Position numbers and translations under genes: made by a program. From contig NZ_FOJF01000003.1 of NCBI RefSeq assembly GCF_900110995.1, positions 992,001 to 1,056,000 of the forward strand: a DNA stretch of 64,000 nt, given 5' to 3'. Under the pieces are notes generated by a model. That model did no database searches. It saw nothing but the letters and a program-made list of their open reading frames with translations, and had not been told where the DNA came from. Origin of the DNA: Chitinophaga sp. YR573 (GTDB lineage Bacteria; Bacteroidota; Bacteroidia; Chitinophagales; Chitinophagaceae). The number at the start of each line of letters is the position of its first letter. Positions within the stretch are counted from its first letter, which is position 1. Positions 61,044 to 64,000 of the stretch are shown in pieces.

Positions 61044-62531
61044 ATGATCAACAGAAGGAATTTTTTAAAGAACGTAGGACTGACAGGATCTTTATTAACC
61101 ATGCCAGCAGCGTTGCTGAATGCAAAATCATTAGCAGCATCACAAACAAATATTGATCTTTCAGCAATAACTTTAAGAGGGAAAGTGCAGTGTGAAGGAA
61201 AAGGAGTTGCGGGAGTACCCGTAACAGATGGTATCAATATCACGTTAACGGATAAGAATGGGTTATACGAACTGATAAGTAATGCCACCGCAGAATTTGT
61301 ATATATCAGTGTACCTTCCGGGTATGCATTTCCGGAGCATAAAAGCATTGCGGCATTCTATAAACCTATCTCTAAGAATAATTATAAAAATGATTTTAAT
61401 CTGGAGAAATTAAAGGTAGATGATCGTAAGCATACCTTTGTTGTTTGGGCAGATCCTCAGATGAAAACTAAAAAAGATGTAGAGGTTTTAATCAGTCAGT
61501 CGGTTCCGGATTTGCAAGCTGTTATCAAATCTTATCCTGCCGATACATTGATTCATGGCATAGGATGTGGTGACCTGGTATGGGATGAGTTCGAATTATT
61601 CGAAGATTACAAACATGCTGTTGATATGTGTGGTATTCCTTTCTTTAACGTGATTGGTAACCATGATATGGATAATGAAGCGCGTACGGATGATAAATCT
61701 GCGAATACATTTAAACAGCAGTTTGGCCCTACTTATTACTCTTATAACAGGGGAGAGCTACACTATATAGTACTGGATGATGTGTTCTTTTTAGGAGTTG
61801 CAAAGAAGTACATAGGTTACATTACGGAAAACCAGCTGCAATGGTTGGATCAGGACCTGGCGCTTGTAAAACCGGGTACTACTATCATAGTAAGTCTGCA
61901 TATTCCTACTTTCACCGGCAATGCACGCAGGGCAGGAAAGGTTGAAGATGTAACAGATGGTGGTACTGTAGCCAACAGGCAGCAGTTATATAAAATGCTG
62001 GCTCCTTACAAGGTACATATCATGAGTGGTCATACGCACTTTAATGATAACTGGGAAGAGGGCAATATCATGGAACATAATCACGGTACTGTATGTGGTG
62101 CCTGGTGGACTGGTCCCATTTGTGGAGATGGTACACCTAGTGGTTACGGTGTATACGATGTAAATGGCTCTGACATTAAATGGCATTATAAATCTACCGG
62201 TCTGGCAAAGGACAAGCAACTCAGGATTTATCCGAAAGGCAGGGTTAAGGAGTCTCCGGATGAACTGGCTGTGAACGTATGGAACTGGGATAAGAAATGG
62301 AAGGTAGAGTGGTTTGAGGATGGTGTGTTGAAGGGGCCGATGGAGCAAAAGGTAGCTTATGATCCCTGGGCATTTGAATTGTATGCAGGCCCATCACTTC
62401 CTAAAGTCCGCAAATTCGTAGAACCTGTATTGACTGATCATATGTTTTTTGCAAAACCTTCTGTCGATGCTAAAAAGATTACGATAAGAGTAACGGACAG
62501 ATTTGGAAATGTGTATGAAGAATCAGTTTAA
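61044..62531 (+). CDS. Tat-exported calcineurin-like metallophosphoesterase
   Basis: 495 residues from the ATG at 61044. The start INRRNFLKNVGLTG has a twin-arginine (RRxFLK) motif, so it is probably exported folded by Tat. An N-terminal beta-sandwich (about 35-125: ITLRGKVQCEGKGVAGVPVTDG) is followed by the phosphoesterase domain: WADPQ, GDLVWDEF, GNHDMD, VSLHIPT and SGHTH metal motifs, in usual order. A C-terminal beta domain follows (about 395-495). It is the only enzyme in this SusCD locus, so it should release phosphate from the imported or surface-bound compound. Confidence 0.9.
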   Translation: MINRRNFLKNVGLTGSLLTMPAALLNAKSLAASQTNIDLSAITLRGKVQCEGKGVAGVPVTDGINITLTDKNGLYELISNATAEFVYISVPSGYAFPEHKSIAAFYKPISKNNYKNDFNLEKLKVDDRKHTFVVWADPQMKTKKDVEVLISQSVPDLQAVIKSYPADTLIHGIGCGDLVWDEFELFEDYKHAVDMCGIPFFNVIGNHDMDNEARTDDKSANTFKQQFGPTYYSYNRGELHYIVLDDVFFLGVAKKYIGYITENQLQWLDQDLALVKPGTTIIVSLHIPTFTGNARRAGKVEDVTDGGTVANRQQLYKMLAPYKVHIMSGHTHFNDNWEEGNIMEHNHGTVCGAWWTGPICGDGTPSGYGVYDVNGSDIKWHYKSTGLAKDKQLRIYPKGRVKESPDELAVNVWNWDKKWKVEWFEDGVLKGPMEQKVAYDPWAFELYAGPSLPKVRKFVEPVLTDHMFFAKPSVDAKKITIRVTDRFGNVYEESV

Positions 62532-62536
62532 TAGTA

Positions 62537-62570
62537 AAAGGCGTCCCGGTTATCCGGGACGCCTTTTTTG
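62537..62570 (+). terminator. Intrinsic terminator
   Basis: GGCGTCCCGG/CCGGGACGCC with a 4-base loop (62540-62563) followed by six T. Ends the third SusCD locus. Confidence 0.9.
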
Positions 62571-62630
62571 TCCCTGTCTGCATCAGATTGAATAAAATAA
62601 GTATATTTAGCCTAAGCTAAATAAAAACCT

Positions 62631-63752
62631 ATGTCCCTGTTTAGTAAATGGTTTAAAAAGGAAGAAAAAGAAAAGAAAGAAGTAGAAGAAAACCCACTCC
62701 CATGGATAGAAGCATCCGAGAACCCATGGGGCGTACGGCTCCTGGATTTAAGGCCCATCTCCCAGAAAATGCTCTCAACATCTTCAGATCCGCAGATGGC
62801 TACAAATGCAGTGTCATATGGCAGCGACGACGGCACATCCTTCATAGGTCAGGAACCCGTAGATAAAACCACAATTGAAACAAACATTACCATTCCTATA
62901 GACGGATATTTAGCTCCCGGCGTATTGTTTATCCCCAATGTAATGGAACATAAGTGGGCTATTTATTTCCATGGGAATAACATCCTCTTCATTCGCAGCT
63001 GGTTAAGGAAGGTATTTGTCATAGCTCAGACTGTGCAACATAATAATCAGCTGATTATCGAAAGAGTGCAGGGGAAATTTACAGAAGTAGAAGAGCCAGT
63101 ATTTACTATAGCCATGCTTAAATTTATCCTTATTAGTCATGCTATAAATAAAATAGTACCAGCTCCTCTCCCGGCAGACCTGATATCTTCTACCAGAGCA
63201 GCAGGCATGTGGGCATTTTCTTGTTATGGTAAGATGGCGCACATCGGCATATTTGATGAAACATTTGAGATTAATGCGACTAAACCATTACGCTCGCATT
63301 CATTACTGCATATAGCCGTAGCAAGAGGAGATATGAAAGAAGCAGAGAAACAATTAGCGGCTGGTATTTCACTGAATTACCTCGCAGGAGATGGTTTAGC
63401 ACCATTGCATTGGTCTATCTCAAATGATGATGGTATCACAGAACAGTTATTACTGCTGGGTGCTGATCCTGATGTTATTTCTACTGAGGGAGCTACCCCT
63501 ATGATGAACGCCGTGCAATCGAACAAAATGGAACAGCTGTTGCTGTTGCTGAAGTGGAAGGCAAATGTCAATGCGCGGGACTATAGAGGGTTTACCTCAT
63601 TACACAGGGCTGCTGAAATGGGCCATGAAGATATCGTGAAAGTACTATTGGAGAATGGCGCTGATAAAACAATCGTAGCAGAAGGACATACCGCACTTTC
63701 CCTGGCAGAAATGGGAGAGAATAAAAACATTATTCAACTGCTTCAAAATTAA
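62631..63752 (+). CDS. Ankyrin-repeat protein
   Basis: 373 residues, no signal peptide. A basic/acidic N-terminus (FSKWFKKEEKEKKEVEE), a domain of unknown function (about 20-215) with WAIYFHGNNILFIRSWLRK, and at least four ankyrin repeats (about 220-373: HSLLHIAVARGDMKEAEKQLAAGI, LAPLHWSISNDDGITEQLLLLGAD, ATPMMNAVQSNKMEQLLLLLKW, FTSLHRAAEMGHEDIVKVLLENGAD). Probably a cytosolic protein-binding scaffold. Confidence 0.85.
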   Translation: MSLFSKWFKKEEKEKKEVEENPLPWIEASENPWGVRLLDLRPISQKMLSTSSDPQMATNAVSYGSDDGTSFIGQEPVDKTTIETNITIPIDGYLAPGVLFIPNVMEHKWAIYFHGNNILFIRSWLRKVFVIAQTVQHNNQLIIERVQGKFTEVEEPVFTIAMLKFILISHAINKIVPAPLPADLISSTRAAGMWAFSCYGKMAHIGIFDETFEINATKPLRSHSLLHIAVARGDMKEAEKQLAAGISLNYLAGDGLAPLHWSISNDDGITEQLLLLGADPDVISTEGATPMMNAVQSNKMEQLLLLLKWKANVNARDYRGFTSLHRAAEMGHEDIVKVLLENGADKTIVAEGHTALSLAEMGENKNIIQLLQN

Positions 63753-63788
63753 AAGAGGCTGACTCGATTGCGGTTAAGTCAGCCTCTT
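63753..63788. terminator. Hairpin after the ankyrin gene
   Basis: Perfect 12-bp stem AAGAGGCTGACT/AGTCAGCCTCTT (63753-63764 with 63777-63788), 12-base loop. On the plus strand the T tract is weak; on the minus strand TTTTAATTTTG follows, so it may serve a convergent gene beyond the window edge. Confidence 0.7.
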
Positions 63789-63827
63789 GGTACGTTCTTT
63801 TATAAGAACCTGTAACTGCTAAGGGTT

Positions 63828-63911
63828 TTCATAGGATAGGGACTGAGACAAGAACTACATAGGAATTGGAATAGTAATAAGGTTCATAGGATAGTAATAA
63901 GGTTCCATAGG
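63828..63911. repeat. Short AGGATAG-type tandem repeats
   Basis: The unit ATAGTAATAAGGTTCATAGG (63871-63890) is followed at once by a copy with one added C (63891-63911). Related CATAGGATAG and CATAGGAATTG words lie just before. No gene is seen between 63753 and 64000. Confidence 0.7.
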
Positions 63912-64000
63912 ATATGTGTTTATATAAGATGTGTGTTTATTTAAGTCGGAACCTGGTTTTTTTATAAAGCATATGGTTAAAATTGTAAAACGGTTTTCAA

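Noticed and set aside
1..64000. CRISPR arrays, rRNA genes, riboswitches
   Set aside because: No regularly spaced repeat-spacer pattern or conserved rRNA/riboswitch sequence was seen.

Overview
The window looks like a chromosome segment of a Bacteroidota bacterium, most likely a Chitinophaga-type soil glycan degrader. Evidence: several SusC/SusD pairs, ECF sigma/FecR anti-sigma pairs, many lipoproteins with a Cys right after a short signal peptide, a type IX secretion (T9SS) C-terminal domain, and promoters of the Bacteroidota type (-33 TTTG, -7 TAnnTTTG). No tools were run; all family names come from reading the translations.

Region A (1-9511) is the right end of an integrated genomic island. 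It ends with a tyrosine integrase next to the 3' end of a tRNA-Leu(CAA) gene; its left end lies outside the window. From left: an AT-rich restriction-modification module (XRE controller plus the N-terminal part of a nuclease-methylase fusion), an XRE repressor, then a rightward series with an orphan histidine kinase, a nucleotidyltransferase-HEPN protein, several small unknown proteins, a zinc-finger protein flanked by two related small acidic proteins, and a small DNA-binding protein. Between the integrase and the tRNA are two arrays of 12-bp-spaced GAGTGTCA repeats, probably integrase arm sites.

Region B (9.5-14.8 kb) is ordinary chromosome: tRNA-Leu, an old yellow enzyme under a palindromic operator, a DUF6340 lipoprotein, a truncated hemoglobin, a DUF4846 protein and a beta-barrel protein.

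Region C (14.8-31.8 kb) is a polysaccharide utilization locus on the minus strand: ECF sigma, FecR, STN-type SusC, SusD, a DUF1735/F5-8C lipoprotein, a GxGYxYP protein, a GH2 beta-galactosidase and a GH18-like protein. A TolB-like protein and a divergent GH29 fucosidase lie beside it. The enzyme set suggests a fucosylated, galactose- and GlcNAc-containing glycan.

Region D (31.9-37.7 kb) holds a second sigma/FecR/TonB-receptor operon without SusD, ending in a lipoprotein, plus small proteins. Region E (38-41.7 kb) is a gluconeogenic pair, PEP synthase and fructose-1,6-bisphosphatase. Region F (41.8-52.8 kb) has a T9SS-exported modular GH30-like enzyme, AraC regulators, a DUF5996 protein, a class C serine hydrolase, an esterase lipoprotein, mannonate dehydratase, and an AraC-linked operon in which an identical 18-bp element sits at the same place before two transcription units. 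Region G (53-62.6 kb) is a third sigma/FecR/SusCD locus whose only enzyme is a Tat-exported metallophosphoesterase, so it may feed on phosphate esters rather than plain sugars. An ankyrin-repeat protein closes the window.
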